A stretch of DNA of 64,000 bases from JAJYVT01 sp035534455 (GTDB lineage Bacteria; Actinomycetota; Acidimicrobiia; Acidimicrobiales; RAAP-2), in the NCBI GenBank assembly GCA_035534455.1, contig DATLRV010000029.1:5018-69017 (forward strand). Direction: 5' to 3'. Positions 52,656-61,065 of this stretch are shown one piece after another. The notes under the pieces were generated by a model, which saw only the letters and a program-made list of their open reading frames with translations, made no database searches and had not been told where the DNA came from. Position numbers and translations under genes: made by a program. Position 1 is the first letter of the stretch. Every line of letters begins with the position of its first letter.

Positions 52656-54431
52656 TCACCCGCCGAGGAGCGGTCGGAGCGCATCGCCGAGGATCTCGAG
52701 CGCACGATCCGCGGCGGCCGACGCGCTCTCGAGGTCGTCGTGGACGGGGCGGACGACCTCGACGTAGCCCTTGAGCTTTGGCTCCGTCCCGCTCGGCCGC
52801 ACCAGGACGCGGGCCCCGGACTCGAGCCAGAAGCCGAGCACGTCCGCCGGCGCGAGCGGCGGCATCCCCTGTTGAACGACCGCGCCTCGAGCGAGGTCGA
52901 TCGAGCGCTCGACGGCGAGGCGGGCGATCTCATCCGGCGGACGCGCGCGCAAGCGCGCCATGCGCGCCGCGGGGTCGCGCGTCGCGATGGAGTGCTGCGC
53001 GGTGCGGTGCACGCCGTGACGACGCATCAGGCCGTCGAGGTAGGCGTCGACCGTCGTGCCGCGGGCGCTGAGCTCCCCGGCGAGCGCGAGGAACGCGAGG
53101 GCGGCCCCGATCCCGTCCTTGTCGTGGACGACGTCGCCAACCACGTAGCCGAGCGCCTCTTCGTACCCGAAGGCGAGCCTGCTCCTTGCGACGGCGTCGA
53201 CCGCTCGCACGATCCACTTGAACCCGGTGAGGGTCGCGACGAACGGCACGCCCTCCTCGTCGGCGATCTTGGCGAGCATGCTCGACGACACGATCGACGC
53301 GGCGACGAGCGGCCGGGCGGCGGTGTCGCCCGGAGGTCGCCAGCCGTCCCGCACGCGCTCGAGGACGAACGCGCCGAGGGCGACGCCGACCTCGTCGCCG
53401 GAGAGCCGCCGCCACCCGCCCGCGGCGGCCGTGTCGGGCACGGCGACCGCCAGCCGGTCGCCGTCGGGGTCGTTGGCGAGGACGATGTCGGCGCCGTGCG
53501 CGCGGGCGTCGTCCAGGGCCAGGCCGAGCGCACCGGGCTCCTCGGGGTTCGGGAAGGCGACGGTCGGGAAGTCCGGGTCCGGCGCCGCCTGGGCCACGAC
53601 AGGCGCGGCGGGCGGGTAGCCGGCGAGGCGGAGCGCCCCGGCGAAGATCTCCCCCGCCACCCCGTGCATCGCCGTGTACACCACGACGAGGGGTCTCGGC
53701 GGCGGGGAACCGGTCGGCGCCGCCGCGACGACGGCCCGCAGGTACGCCCCGGCCACCTCGTCGCCGTGGTACGTGACGAGCGGGCTGGACGGAGCGCCGA
53801 GCGGCACCCCCGACAAGGGCCCGACGTCGTCCATGAGCGCTTCGATCTCCTGGTCCACGGGAGGGACGATCTGCGCGCCGTCGCCGAGGTAGAGCTTGTA
53901 GCCGTTGTCCTGGGGCGGGTTGTGGCTCGCCGTGATCATCACGCCCGCGGCCGCGCCGAGGTGTCGGACGGCGAAGGCGAGGAGCGGCGTCGGGCGCCGG
54001 TCGGGCAGCCGGTGTACGGGGATCCCGTGGCCTGCCAGCACGGCGGTGACCTCGTCGGCGAGCTCGCTGGAGCGGTGCCGTGCGTCGCAGCAGACGGCCA
54101 CCCCGCCCCGTCGCGCGTCGGGGCGGTGCGCGTCGAGCCAGCGCGCGAGCGCCGCCGTGGTCTGGCGGACCACCGCGCGGTTCATGCGGTTCGGCCCGGC
54201 GCCGAGCGCACCGCGCAGCCCTGCGGTGCCGAAGCGGAGCCGGCCCGCGAAGCGGTCCGCGAGCTCCGCGCGTGCCGCGTCACCGGCGTCCTCGGTGGCG
54301 GTGGCGCCCTCGGTAGCGGTGGCGCCCTCGGTGGCGGTGGCGTCCTCGACGAGCTGCTCGAGCTCGGCGCGGTCGGCGGCGTCGGGATCCTGCGCAGACC
54401 ATGCCCGCGCTGCGGCGAGCAGGTCGGTCAC
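52656..54431 (-). CDS. Phosphohexomutase / phosphopentomutase-type alpha-D-phosphosugar mutase
   Basis: The 591-residue enzyme interconverts sugar 1- and 6- (or 5-) phosphates. Visible are FGTAGLRGALGAGPNRMN, the catalytic serine loop VMITASHNPPQDNGYKLY, the metal loop VLANDPDGDRLAVAVP, the specificity loop FGYEEALGYVVGD and the phosphate-binding RPSGTEPKLKGY. The N-terminal 60 residues hold three 6-residue Gly-Ala-Thr-Ala-Thr-Glu units. As the last gene of a nucleoside operon it likely converts ribose- or deoxyribose-1-phosphate to the 5-phosphate (phosphopentomutase role). GTG 54431 overlaps the PNP stop. Confidence 0.93.
   Translation of the reverse strand: MTDLLAAARAWSAQDPDAADRAELEQLVEDATATEGATATEGATATEDAGDAARAELADRFAGRLRFGTAGLRGALGAGPNRMNRAVVRQTTAALARWLDAHRPDARRGGVAVCCDARHRSSELADEVTAVLAGHGIPVHRLPDRRPTPLLAFAVRHLGAAAGVMITASHNPPQDNGYKLYLGDGAQIVPPVDQEIEALMDDVGPLSGVPLGAPSSPLVTYHGDEVAGAYLRAVVAAAPTGSPPPRPLVVVYTAMHGVAGEIFAGALRLAGYPPAAPVVAQAAPDPDFPTVAFPNPEEPGALGLALDDARAHGADIVLANDPDGDRLAVAVPDTAAAGGWRRLSGDEVGVALGAFVLERVRDGWRPPGDTAARPLVAASIVSSSMLAKIADEEGVPFVATLTGFKWIVRAVDAVARSRLAFGYEEALGYVVGDVVHDKDGIGAALAFLALAGELSARGTTVDAYLDGLMRRHGVHRTAQHSIATRDPAARMARLRARPPDEIARLAVERSIDLARGAVVQQGMPPLAPADVLGFWLESGARVLVRPSGTEPKLKGYVEVVRPVHDDLESASAAADRALEILGDALRPLLGG
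54291..54347 (-). repeat. Three 18-bp repeats in the phosphohexomutase gene
   Basis: The units ggtggcggtggcgccctc (with one or two variants) encode three GATATE hexapeptides near the N-terminus, in the flexible part before the first domain. Copy number could vary without a frameshift. Confidence 0.8.
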
Positions 54432-55264
54432 AACGTCGCGACCACCCTTGCGAGGAGCCGCCCCACCCGCGCCGCCGACGCCTTCCCCGCGGCGACCACC
54501 TCGGCATGGTCGAGCGGAGCGCCGGTCCGGCCGGCCGCCGCGTTGGTGACGAGCGAGACCCCGAGGATCTCGAGGCCGAGGTGACGCGCCGCGATCGCCT
54601 CCAAGACGGTGGACATCCCGACGAGGTCCGCGCCGTTGGACGTGAGCATGGCGACCTCCGCCGGGGTCTCGTAGTGCGGGCCGCGCAGGCCCGCGTAAAC
54701 ACCCTCGGCCAGGTTCGGGCCCTCGGCATGTGCCAGGGCGCGCAGGCGCGCGCTGTACAGGTCGGTGAGGTCGACGAAGGGGAGCCCGTAGCCCGCGGGG
54801 GGTGCGGGGCCCTCGAGCGGCGACGCCGCGGTGAGGTTCAGGTGGTCGCGGATCAGGACCGCCTGGCCGACCTCGTACTCGGCGTTCAGCGCGCCGGCCG
54901 CGTTCGTGAGCACCACGACGCGGCAGCCGGCCGCTGCGGCCGTCCGGACCCCGTGCACGACCGTCGCGGGCGGGTGCCCCTCGTAGAGGTGGACCCGGCC
55001 GGCGAGCACGAGGACCCGGAGAGCCTGCACGCGCACGGAGCGGACCACTCCCGAGTGCCCGGCGACGGTCGGTGCCGGGAAGCCGGCCAGCTCGTGCATC
55101 GGGATCTCCGCGTCCGCGACGCCGAGCTCGTCCAACGCGGGCGACCACCCCGAGCCGAGGACGATCGCCACGTCGTGGCCCCCGATGCCGGTCGCCGCGG
55201 CGACCTCGGCCGCCGCCGCCCGCGCGAGCGCGTAGGGGTCGCGCGCCTCCGCCGGGACCGTCAC
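54428..55264 (-). CDS. Purine nucleoside phosphorylase, trimeric type
   Basis: The 278-residue enzyme splits purine (deoxy)nucleosides with phosphate into base and pentose-1-phosphate. The motifs are VAIVLGSGWSPALDEL, GRVHLYEGHPPATVV (phosphate and sugar contacts), VVLTNAAGALNAEYEVG, YAGLRGPHYETPAEVAML and LVTNAAAG, whose Asn is the base-contact residue of the trimeric class. It lies between the deoC remnant and the mutase, with GTGA overlaps on both sides. Usually called deoD or punA in related genomes. Confidence 0.95.
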   Translation of the reverse strand: MTVPAEARDPYALARAAAAEVAAATGIGGHDVAIVLGSGWSPALDELGVADAEIPMHELAGFPAPTVAGHSGVVRSVRVQALRVLVLAGRVHLYEGHPPATVVHGVRTAAAAGCRVVVLTNAAGALNAEYEVGQAVLIRDHLNLTAASPLEGPAPPAGYGLPFVDLTDLYSARLRALAHAEGPNLAEGVYAGLRGPHYETPAEVAMLTSNGADLVGMSTVLEAIAARHLGLEILGVSLVTNAAAGRTGAPLDHAEVVAAGKASAARVGRLLARVVATL

Positions 55265-55665
55265 GTCTTCACGTAGGGCTGGCCGTCCGCCTTCGGCGGC
55301 CGACCCCTTCCGACGAGCCCCGCCACGGCGGCGAGCGCGATGAAGCCCAGCCCGGACGACACTGTCTTGCCGAACGCCCCGACCGATCCGACGGTCAGGT
55401 AGGCCCCGGCGATCCCGGCGACGACCCCGCCCAAGAGGACGTTGCGCCACCGGGTGGCGTTCAGCGTCGTGAGGTCGATCATCGAGATCGCGGCGTCGAG
55501 CGCCCACAACTTCGCCTCGCGCTTGATCGAGCGAGTGGCGAGGGACGCGGCCCTCGCCTCCACGCCGACCTGGTCGACACCCGGGAGGCCGTGGAGGAAG
55601 CGCCGGAGCGCCGCGTCGGAGGTGGCGATGTCGGGGGACCACGGGCCGGCGAGGGGGGCGGTCAC
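55261..55665 (-). CDS. Chimera: N-terminal leader of deoxyribose-phosphate aldolase fused to two membrane segments
   Basis: The 134-residue product begins like actinobacterial DeoC: SDAALRRFLHGLPGVDQVGV, then EARAASLATRSIKREAKLW and ISMIDLTTLN, which includes the first beta strand of the aldolase barrel (E. coli DeoC has LMDLTTLND). After that the sequence is unrelated: RWRNVLLGGVVAGIAGAYL and GLGFIALAAVAGLVGRGR form two hydrophobic helices, and the chain ends QPYVKT. The Schiff-base lysines of DERA are gone, so it cannot be the aldolase. It occupies the deoC position of a nucleoside operon and overlaps PNP by 4 bp. GTG 55665 is the likely start. A live membrane protein or a leftover are both possible. 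Confidence 0.65.
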   Translation of the reverse strand: MTAPLAGPWSPDIATSDAALRRFLHGLPGVDQVGVEARAASLATRSIKREAKLWALDAAISMIDLTTLNATRWRNVLLGGVVAGIAGAYLTVGSVGAFGKTVSSGLGFIALAAVAGLVGRGRPPKADGQPYVKT

Positions 55666-55813
55666 GGCGCGTGGCGCGGTTTGGAACCGGGGAGAGGGAC
55701 GCGCGGACGTCCGCGTCGCGCCACGACCCGCCGGGCGCGTCCCCGCGTCGCCCTTCATTGCGGCCACAAGCACCCTCACCTCCCGGCTCCCCGTCTCCCC
55801 GGCTCCCCGTCGT
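55666..55813. other. Gap between add and the deoC remnant
   Basis: This 148-bp gap breaks the otherwise overlapping operon. It holds a short tandem ctccccg/tctccccgg array at about 55776-55810 and no clear promoter or gene. It may hold a rearrangement scar from the loss of the aldolase. Confidence 0.45.
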
Positions 55814-56920
55814 TCACTGCACGCCCGCCGCGCGCGCTTCGGCGAACCCGGGCTTGATGACCTCGTTGATGAGGCGGAGTCGCTCGTCGAAGTGCGCGAA
55901 GGCGCTCTTCATCGCATTCAGCGTCAACCATTCGATGTCCTGCCAGCCGTAGCCGAAGGTCTCCGCCACGTCGTGCAGCTCCGACGAGACGGAGACCCCG
56001 CTCATGAGGCGATTGTCCGTGTTGACGGTCACCCGGAAGAACAACGAGCGCAGGAGGCCGATCGGGTGCCCCGAGAGGGTGTCGGCGTTCCCCGTGTGCA
56101 CGTTCGACGTCGGGCACATCTCGAGCGGGACCCGTCGGTCACGGACATAGCCCGCGAGGCGTCCGAGGGTCACCGATCCGTCGGGGTGACGCTCGATGTC
56201 GTCGACGATCCGCACGCCGTGCCCCAACCGGCCCGCGCCACAGATCTGCAGCGCCTCCCAGATCGAGGGTAGACCGAAGCCCTCACCGGCGTGGATCGTG
56301 ATGTGGAAGTTCTCCCGCTGCACGTACTGGAACGCCGCGAGGTGCTCGGTCGGCGGGCTCCCCTTCTCGGCGCCGGCGATGTCGAAGCCGACGACCCCGC
56401 CGTCGCGATGCCGGACCGCGAGCTCCGCGATCTCGAGGGAGCGCGCGGCGGTCCGCATCGCGGTCAGCAGCGCGTACATGCGGATCCCCCTGCCCGCGCC
56501 CCCCTGACGGAAGCCCTCGAGCACCGCCTCGACGACCTCGGTCTCGGTGAGCCCCTGCGCCGTGTGCAGCTCGGGGGCGAACCGCACCTCGGCGTACACC
56601 ACCCCGTCGGCGGCAAGATCCTCGGCGCACTCGGCGGCCACCCGCACGAGGGCGTCGCGCGTCTGCATCACTGCCACCGTGTGCGCGAACCCCTCGAGGT
56701 ACAGATCGAGGTCGCCCCGCGCGGCCCCCGCATGGAACCACTTCGTCAGCTCTCCGACGTCGGACGTCGGGAGGGCGTGGTAGCCGATCTGGCGGGCGAG
56801 CTCCACCACCGTCTGCGGACGGACGCCCCCGTCGAGGTGATCGTGGAGGAGCACCTTGGGGGCGCGCCGGATCTCCTCGAGCGTCGGCGTCGTCGGCGCG
56901 GCCCGGACGGTCCCGGTCAC
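55814..56920 (-). CDS. add: Adenosine deaminase
   Basis: The 368-residue zinc enzyme converts adenosine and deoxyadenosine to inosine. The motifs are LLHDHLDGGVRPQTVVE (Zn-binding HxH), YAEVRFAPELHTAQGL, ITIHAGEGFGLPSIWEAL (HAGE, catalytic Glu and His), RLGHGVRIVDD, LEMCPTSNVHTGN and TVNTDNRLMSG. Length and order are standard. GTG 56920 follows the deoA stop by 8 bp; AGGGAG overlaps that junction. Part of cdd-deoA-add. Confidence 0.97.
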   Translation of the reverse strand: MTGTVRAAPTTPTLEEIRRAPKVLLHDHLDGGVRPQTVVELARQIGYHALPTSDVGELTKWFHAGAARGDLDLYLEGFAHTVAVMQTRDALVRVAAECAEDLAADGVVYAEVRFAPELHTAQGLTETEVVEAVLEGFRQGGAGRGIRMYALLTAMRTAARSLEIAELAVRHRDGGVVGFDIAGAEKGSPPTEHLAAFQYVQRENFHITIHAGEGFGLPSIWEALQICGAGRLGHGVRIVDDIERHPDGSVTLGRLAGYVRDRRVPLEMCPTSNVHTGNADTLSGHPIGLLRSLFFRVTVNTDNRLMSGVSVSSELHDVAETFGYGWQDIEWLTLNAMKSAFAHFDERLRLINEVIKPGFAEARAAGVQ

Positions 56921-56927
56921 TCCCTGA

Positions 56928-58235
56928 TCACCTGATCACCTCCAGCACCAGGGGGCGCTTCGGGGCGGGCTCTGGGCCGATCTCGACGGCACCTTCCAGG
57001 TCCGCCGCAACCGGGGCGAGGAGCCGCGGGTCGTCGGCCCGAAGCTCGAGCACCGGCTCGCCCGCCTCCACCTCCTCGCCGGGCTTGCGCAGGCACACGA
57101 CCCCTGCCGACGGGCTCACCGCATCCTCCTTCCTCGCGCGCCCCGCTCCGAGCCGCCATGCGGCGACCCCGACCCGGCGGGCGTCCACGTGCCGGACGAA
57201 CCCGCGGGACCCCGCAGTCACGACGGAGCGATGCGCGGCGACGGGCAGCGGCGCGTCGGGATCGCCTGTCTGTGCCCGCACCATCTCCCGGAACGCGCCG
57301 AGGGCCCGCCCGTCACCCAGGGCGGCCCGCAGCGCGGCGCCGACGTCGGCCGACGCGGCCACCTCCAGGGCTGCGAGGTCCGCCATCTCGACGGCGAGCG
57401 CGACGGTGACCTCGACCAGGTCGTCGGGACCGTCGCCCGCGAGCGTCTCGACCGACTCTTCGACCTCGACCGCGTTGCCGACAGCGCGTCCCAGCGGCTC
57501 GTCCATGCGCGTGAGGACGGCCGTGGTCTTCACGCCGAGCGCATTGCCGATGCCCACCATGGTCTCCCCGAGCTCACGGGCCTGCGCGACGTCCGGCATG
57601 AAGGCGCCGGCACCGACCTTCACGTCGAGCACCAGTGACGCGGTGCCCTCGGCGATCTTCTTCGACATGATCGAGCTCGCGATGAGCGGGATCGACTCGA
57701 CCGTCGCCGTCACGTCGCGCAGGGCGTAGAGCCTGGCGTCCGCGGGCGGCAGGCCCGGGCCTGCCGCGCAGATCACGCACCCGACATTGGTGAGGACGGC
57801 ACGGAACTCCGAGGTCGACAGGTCGGTCCGGAACCCCGGGATCGCCTCGAGCTTGTCGAGCGTGCCCCCCGTGTGGCCGAGTCCGCGCCCGGAGAGCTGC
57901 GGCACGCAGGCGCCGACGCTCGCGAGCAGCGGGGCGAGGACGAGGGAGACCTTGTCGCCGACGCCCCCGGTCGAGTGCTTGTCCACGGTGGGCCGGCCGA
58001 GACCGTCGAGATCCAGCCGCTCCCCCGACGCGACCATCGCCGCGGTCATGGCGCCGAGCTCGGCGGCATCGAAACCTTGGAAGAACACTGCCATGAGGAA
58101 CGCCGCCATCTGGTAGTCGGGGACCAGGTTTGCGGCGTACGCGCCGACGAGCCAGTCGATCTCGTCGTTCTCCAGCCTGCTGCCGTCGCGCTTCTTGGCG
58201 ATGAGGTCCACCACTCCATACCGGTGGCCGGTCAC
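56928..58235 (-). CDS. deoA: Thymidine/pyrimidine-nucleoside phosphorylase
   Basis: The 435-residue enzyme cleaves thymidine (and related pyrimidine nucleosides) to base and deoxyribose-1-phosphate. It shows DLIAKKRDGSRLENDEIDWL, the phosphate loop VDKHSTGGVGDKVSLVLAPL, GRGLGHTGGTLDKLEAIPGF and SIMSKKIAEGTASLVLDVKV. The C-terminal domain ends PLVLEVIR. Length is as expected. GTG 58235 overlaps the cdd stop. Confidence 0.97.
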   Translation of the reverse strand: MTGHRYGVVDLIAKKRDGSRLENDEIDWLVGAYAANLVPDYQMAAFLMAVFFQGFDAAELGAMTAAMVASGERLDLDGLGRPTVDKHSTGGVGDKVSLVLAPLLASVGACVPQLSGRGLGHTGGTLDKLEAIPGFRTDLSTSEFRAVLTNVGCVICAAGPGLPPADARLYALRDVTATVESIPLIASSIMSKKIAEGTASLVLDVKVGAGAFMPDVAQARELGETMVGIGNALGVKTTAVLTRMDEPLGRAVGNAVEVEESVETLAGDGPDDLVEVTVALAVEMADLAALEVAASADVGAALRAALGDGRALGAFREMVRAQTGDPDAPLPVAAHRSVVTAGSRGFVRHVDARRVGVAAWRLGAGRARKEDAVSPSAGVVCLRKPGEEVEAGEPVLELRADDPRLLAPVAADLEGAVEIGPEPAPKRPLVLEVIR

Positions 58236-58681
58236 GACATGCCCCGGGCCCGCGCGGTGCCGGCGGTGCCGGCCGCGGGCTCACGTCGGGCTTCGAGGTC
58301 CGGGCCGCCGAACGCCCCCGGGAGGAGGGCCGAGAGGGCAACCGGGCCGGAACCCTCGCCGCTGTCCACCAACAGGTCCGGGCCTCCTGCCTCGAAGAGC
58401 AGCTGCCGGCAGCGACCGCACGGCGCGAGCGGCCGGCCGTCGCCGGCGACGATGCTCACCGCGACCAGACGCGCGCCGCCCGCCAGATGAAGCGCGGTGA
58501 CGAGCCCGCACTCGGCGCAAAGAGTCAGCCCATAGGAGGCGTTCTCGACGTTGCAGCCGGAAACGACCCGGCCCGTGTCCGTCACGCCGGCAGCCCCGAC
58601 ATGCAGACGCGAATAGGGCGCGTACGCGCGCGCCGCGGCAGCAGACGCCTCCGCCCGCAACGCCACCCAGTCCACCGCCAC
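58232..58681 (-). CDS. cdd: Cytidine deaminase
   Basis: The 149-residue enzyme deaminates cytidine and deoxycytidine to the uridine forms. The motifs are YAPYSRLHVGAAGVTDTG, GCNVENASYGLTLCAECGLV (Zn ligand Cys and catalytic Glu in CAE) and LAPCGRCRQLLFE (two Zn-binding Cys). The last 25 residues are an Ala/Gly/Arg-rich extension. Start is uncertain: GTG 58681 (GGAG upstream) and GTG 58675 both fit, and GTG 58708 is possible. TACCCT (58729 to 58724) is the likely -10 box. It is the first gene of the nucleoside operon. Confidence 0.93.
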   Translation of the reverse strand: MAVDWVALRAEASAAAARAYAPYSRLHVGAAGVTDTGRVVSGCNVENASYGLTLCAECGLVTALHLAGGARLVAVSIVAGDGRPLAPCGRCRQLLFEAGGPDLLVDSGEGSGPVALSALLPGAFGGPDLEARREPAAGTAGTARARGMS

Positions 58682-58723
58682 CGTCTCCGCCAAGAGGATC
58701 CCTCCCACCGGCCCGACGCCCAC

Positions 58724-58729
58724 AGGGTA
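58724..58729 (-). promoter_or_regulatory. -10 box of the nucleoside operon (TACCCT on minus strand)
   Basis: TACCCT should start transcription near 58717, leaving a short leader of 10 to 40 nt before the possible cdd start codons. Confidence 0.4.
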
Positions 58730-59320
58730 GCGACGCAAGCCAGGGCGCGGCGGCGAGCTGCGGCGCGTCAGCCGGCCGGACCAACGACCGCCACAGCTCC
58801 GAGCGCCGTCGGTCGGGGCAAGGTCGCGAGCAGGGGAACGGTGGTGCCGGCTGCTTGCGGATGAACCGCCGGTCCTCGGGGATGAGGCGCCCTTCCCGCT
58901 CGAGGACGTGCAGGGGAATGGCGATCGTTCCGGTCTGCAGCCGTCCGATGAGTGCGCCCTCCCTACGATCTGCGCTCGGCCGCCGGGTCCATAGGATCCA
59001 AGGTCCCGATCGACGTGTGGTGCGCGAAGGCCGACGACGCGATCCCCGATTTGGTCAGGGGGTTCCCACATGTGGAACGGAACGTCGCCCGTGGGAGGTG
59101 GGGTTGGTGTCACGTCGTCAGGCTCCCGGTCGGAGTGGAGATCCCGTGTGGGAGAGTTGTCGATGCCCTCAACCTGCACCAGAGAGATCCTCCACATTGC
59201 GCACATGAGCCCAGACCCTCCAGACCGTGACTTCCAGGCGATGGAAGCTCGACGCACGCGTGGCGCGAATGTGTGGAGCAGTCGGTACTGCAGCGCGCCG
59301 ACCGCCCGGAGCTATTTCCG
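58730..59320. other. Region without an intact gene, possibly decayed
   Basis: No intact gene is supported over about 590 bp. One minus-strand stretch (about 58970 to 58850) reads like true coding sequence (GRLQTGTIAIPLHVLEREG, then RLIPEDRRFIRKQP), but has no start, is short and runs into unrelated sequence; the family was not recognised. A palindrome CCACATGTGG sits near 59067. Composition is less GC-biased than the core, so gene loss is a reasonable reading. Confidence 0.4.
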
Positions 59321-59812
59321 GTGAGCGCGTCGCATGCTGACGCCGTCGAGGAGCGTCTCGGCGACCTCGGACTCCGGTTGCCGCCCGCAATGGCGCCGCT
59401 GGCGCGCTACCGCTGGGCGACGAGGGACGGGAACCACATCTACCTCGCGGGTCACGGGCCCTTCGAGAGCGGGCGGGCGGTCCACGTCGGCAAGGTGGGC
59501 GTCGACCTCTCCGTCGAAGAGGGCTACGAGGCAAACCGGTTCGTAGCGCTCACTATCTTGCGCACGCTCAAAGAAGAGCTCGGAACCCTCGACCTCGTGG
59601 AGAGGCCGCTTGCAGTGACGAACTACGTGAACGTGGGTCCCGGCATCGGCGATTCCTATATGACCGTCGGGGACGGGAGCACGGATCTGTGGGTGGACCT
59701 ATGGGGCGAAGACGTCGGTCTGTGCGCCCGGATGACCGTCGGTGTCTCCGAGCTCCCGTGGTCGGTCCCGACCGCGATCGTCTCAACCTGGCTCGTGAAG
59801 GGCGACGCTTGA
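59321..59812 (+). CDS. RidA/YjgF family protein
   Basis: The 163-residue product matches the longer RidA subfamily: ADAVEERLGDLGLRLPPAMA, HIYLAGHGPFESGRAVHVGK, DLSVEEGYEANRFVALTILR and ARMTVGVSELPWSVPTAIVS at the end. RidA proteins hydrolyse reactive enamine/imine intermediates, but the Arg needed for that is not clearly present at its usual place (sequence near LCARMTVG), so activity is uncertain. GTG 59321 fits the domain; ATG 59273 is an alternative. Flanking sequence is non-coding or decayed. Confidence 0.82.
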   Translation: MSASHADAVEERLGDLGLRLPPAMAPLARYRWATRDGNHIYLAGHGPFESGRAVHVGKVGVDLSVEEGYEANRFVALTILRTLKEELGTLDLVERPLAVTNYVNVGPGIGDSYMTVGDGSTDLWVDLWGEDVGLCARMTVGVSELPWSVPTAIVSTWLVKGDA

Positions 59813-60336
59813 CCTTGTCGGGTGTGATCCGGTCAGGTGGAACACCGCACACTGCCGAAGATCCACCAGGCACGCCGTGGGCACGTTCATGGCGGTCTCG
59901 CTCGGGGCGCGCTCATGGCGGCGATCACCTACGTGTGTGCGCAGTTCCCCTTCCCGATCGAGCTCACCACTCGCCTCGAGCGCATGGCGCTTTCCAAGGC
60001 CCCCGCTCCCACCAAACCCCGGGTCAACCGGTCGTTCAACGCCTCCCACCATCCGGAGATTCTTGGTGAGGCAACGAATCAGCGTTCCCGGAGGTCTTGA
60101 CGTGAGGCAACAGGCTCCTCCCGAATGGCTCTTGTCGGTATCCGATGCAGCCGAGACCCGCCGTTACCCTCCAGACCCTCCCGACGCTGGCAGACAGAGA
60201 CCCCATCACCGCATTCGACCATTCGACTTCGCCCGTAAGGCCTGACGGCGTCCGAGCGAGCGGCAGTCGAGCTGACTTCCCGCGCCAACAGCCAGAGGAC
60301 AACGCATTGGCCCTCACACTCACTGCCATCCGGTAG
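59813..60336. other. Region without an identified gene
   Basis: About 520 bp. Short open frames exist (one of 87 codons at 59837-60100) but none has a ribosome-binding site or recognisable product. The sequence just before the next feature resembles the DNA before the second ADP-ribosylglycohydrolase copy, which suggests duplicated flanks. Confidence 0.35.
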
Positions 60337-60555
60337 GGCCGATCCGCCGGGGTTCTCGTCGGCGCAGCTGCTGGCGACGCCCCCGGGGCGGGCTACGAGT
60401 TCGGCTCGCCGGCCCAGCCCGAGGACGTGACGATGCACCGCAGCGTGCTCACGGGTCGACCGACGGGGTCGTGGATCGACGACACGGACATGACGGTCTG
60501 CGTCGCCCAGGTGGCGGCAGCCGGTCACCGCCTCGACGGGCGTGAAGGGCGACCT
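60337..60555 (+). pseudogene. Truncated ADP-ribosylglycohydrolase (copy 1)
   Basis: The translated segment GRSAGVLVGAAAGDAPGAGY, then RSVLTGRPTGSWIDDTDM and VCVAQVAAAGHRLDGREG, is the N-terminal quarter of a DraG/ADP-ribosylglycohydrolase, including the first metal-binding DDTD. The frame is blocked upstream by TAG at 60334-60336, where copy 2 has AAG. Homology stops at about 60555, and the frame then runs antisense into the cupin gene. It lacks the rest of the catalytic domain, so it cannot be functional. About 80% identical at DNA level by eye to copy 2. Confidence 0.85.
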
Positions 60556-60621
60556 CGCTACCAGCCGAAGAAGGCGAGGGGTAGCGAAGCACAACCCGCC
60601 CGTCTCGTCGTCGTGGTCAGC

Positions 60622-60984
60622 TCATGGCTTGGCGTAGTCCCCCATGCCCTGCCAGTCGATCGTCACCGCGGGCTCGTCGCCGATCACCCAGCCGTCGTGA
60701 CCCGGTGGGATGCTCACGAAGTCGCCGGGTCCGAACTCCGCCTCCTCGCCGTCGTCCATCCGTATTCCCATGCGCCCAGACACCTGGTAGCCGACGTGCG
60801 CGGCTTGGCAACTCTCGGTGCCCGCGACCGGCTTCACGTGCTCAGACCATCGCCATCCCGGCTGGAACGTCGCTCTCCCTACGACGCCACCGGGGACGTT
60901 GACCAGTTCGATCTGGCCCATGTCGCCTACGATCTTCCGGACCTCGTCCGGGGTGTCAAAGCTCTTACGCACTAATCCGCCCAT
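60622..60984 (-). CDS. Cupin-domain protein
   Basis: The 120-residue protein has a single cupin barrel: GWRWSEHVKPVAGTESCQAA (motif 1, GxxxxxHxH-like with E), HVGYQVSGRMGIRMDDGEEA, FGPGDFVSIPPGHDGWVIG (motif 2) and AVTIDWQGM. The metal ligands are only partly conserved. Such small cupins often bind ligands or act on small molecules. The ATG is preceded by GGGAGG at 6 nt, a good ribosome-binding site. It lies between the two broken glycohydrolase copies. Confidence 0.85.
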   Translation of the reverse strand: MGGLVRKSFDTPDEVRKIVGDMGQIELVNVPGGVVGRATFQPGWRWSEHVKPVAGTESCQAAHVGYQVSGRMGIRMDDGEEAEFGPGDFVSIPPGHDGWVIGDEPAVTIDWQGMGDYAKP

Positions 60985-61065
60985 AACCGCCTCCCTGCTG
61001 ATCCGTCGTTGCTGACCCGTCTTCGACGGGTGCGATAACAGGTTACGACCGCGCGGGGCCCTCGC

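Noticed and set aside
58952..59230. 92-codon plus-strand frame considered as a small gene
   Set aside because: No ribosome-binding site, no family resemblance and it lies in a region with other signs of decay; not distinguishable from chance.
60427..60975. Continuous open frame running from the glycohydrolase copy through the cupin region
   Set aside because: Only the first part (to about 60555) matches a protein family; the rest is antisense to the cupin gene, which has its own start and ribosome-binding site.
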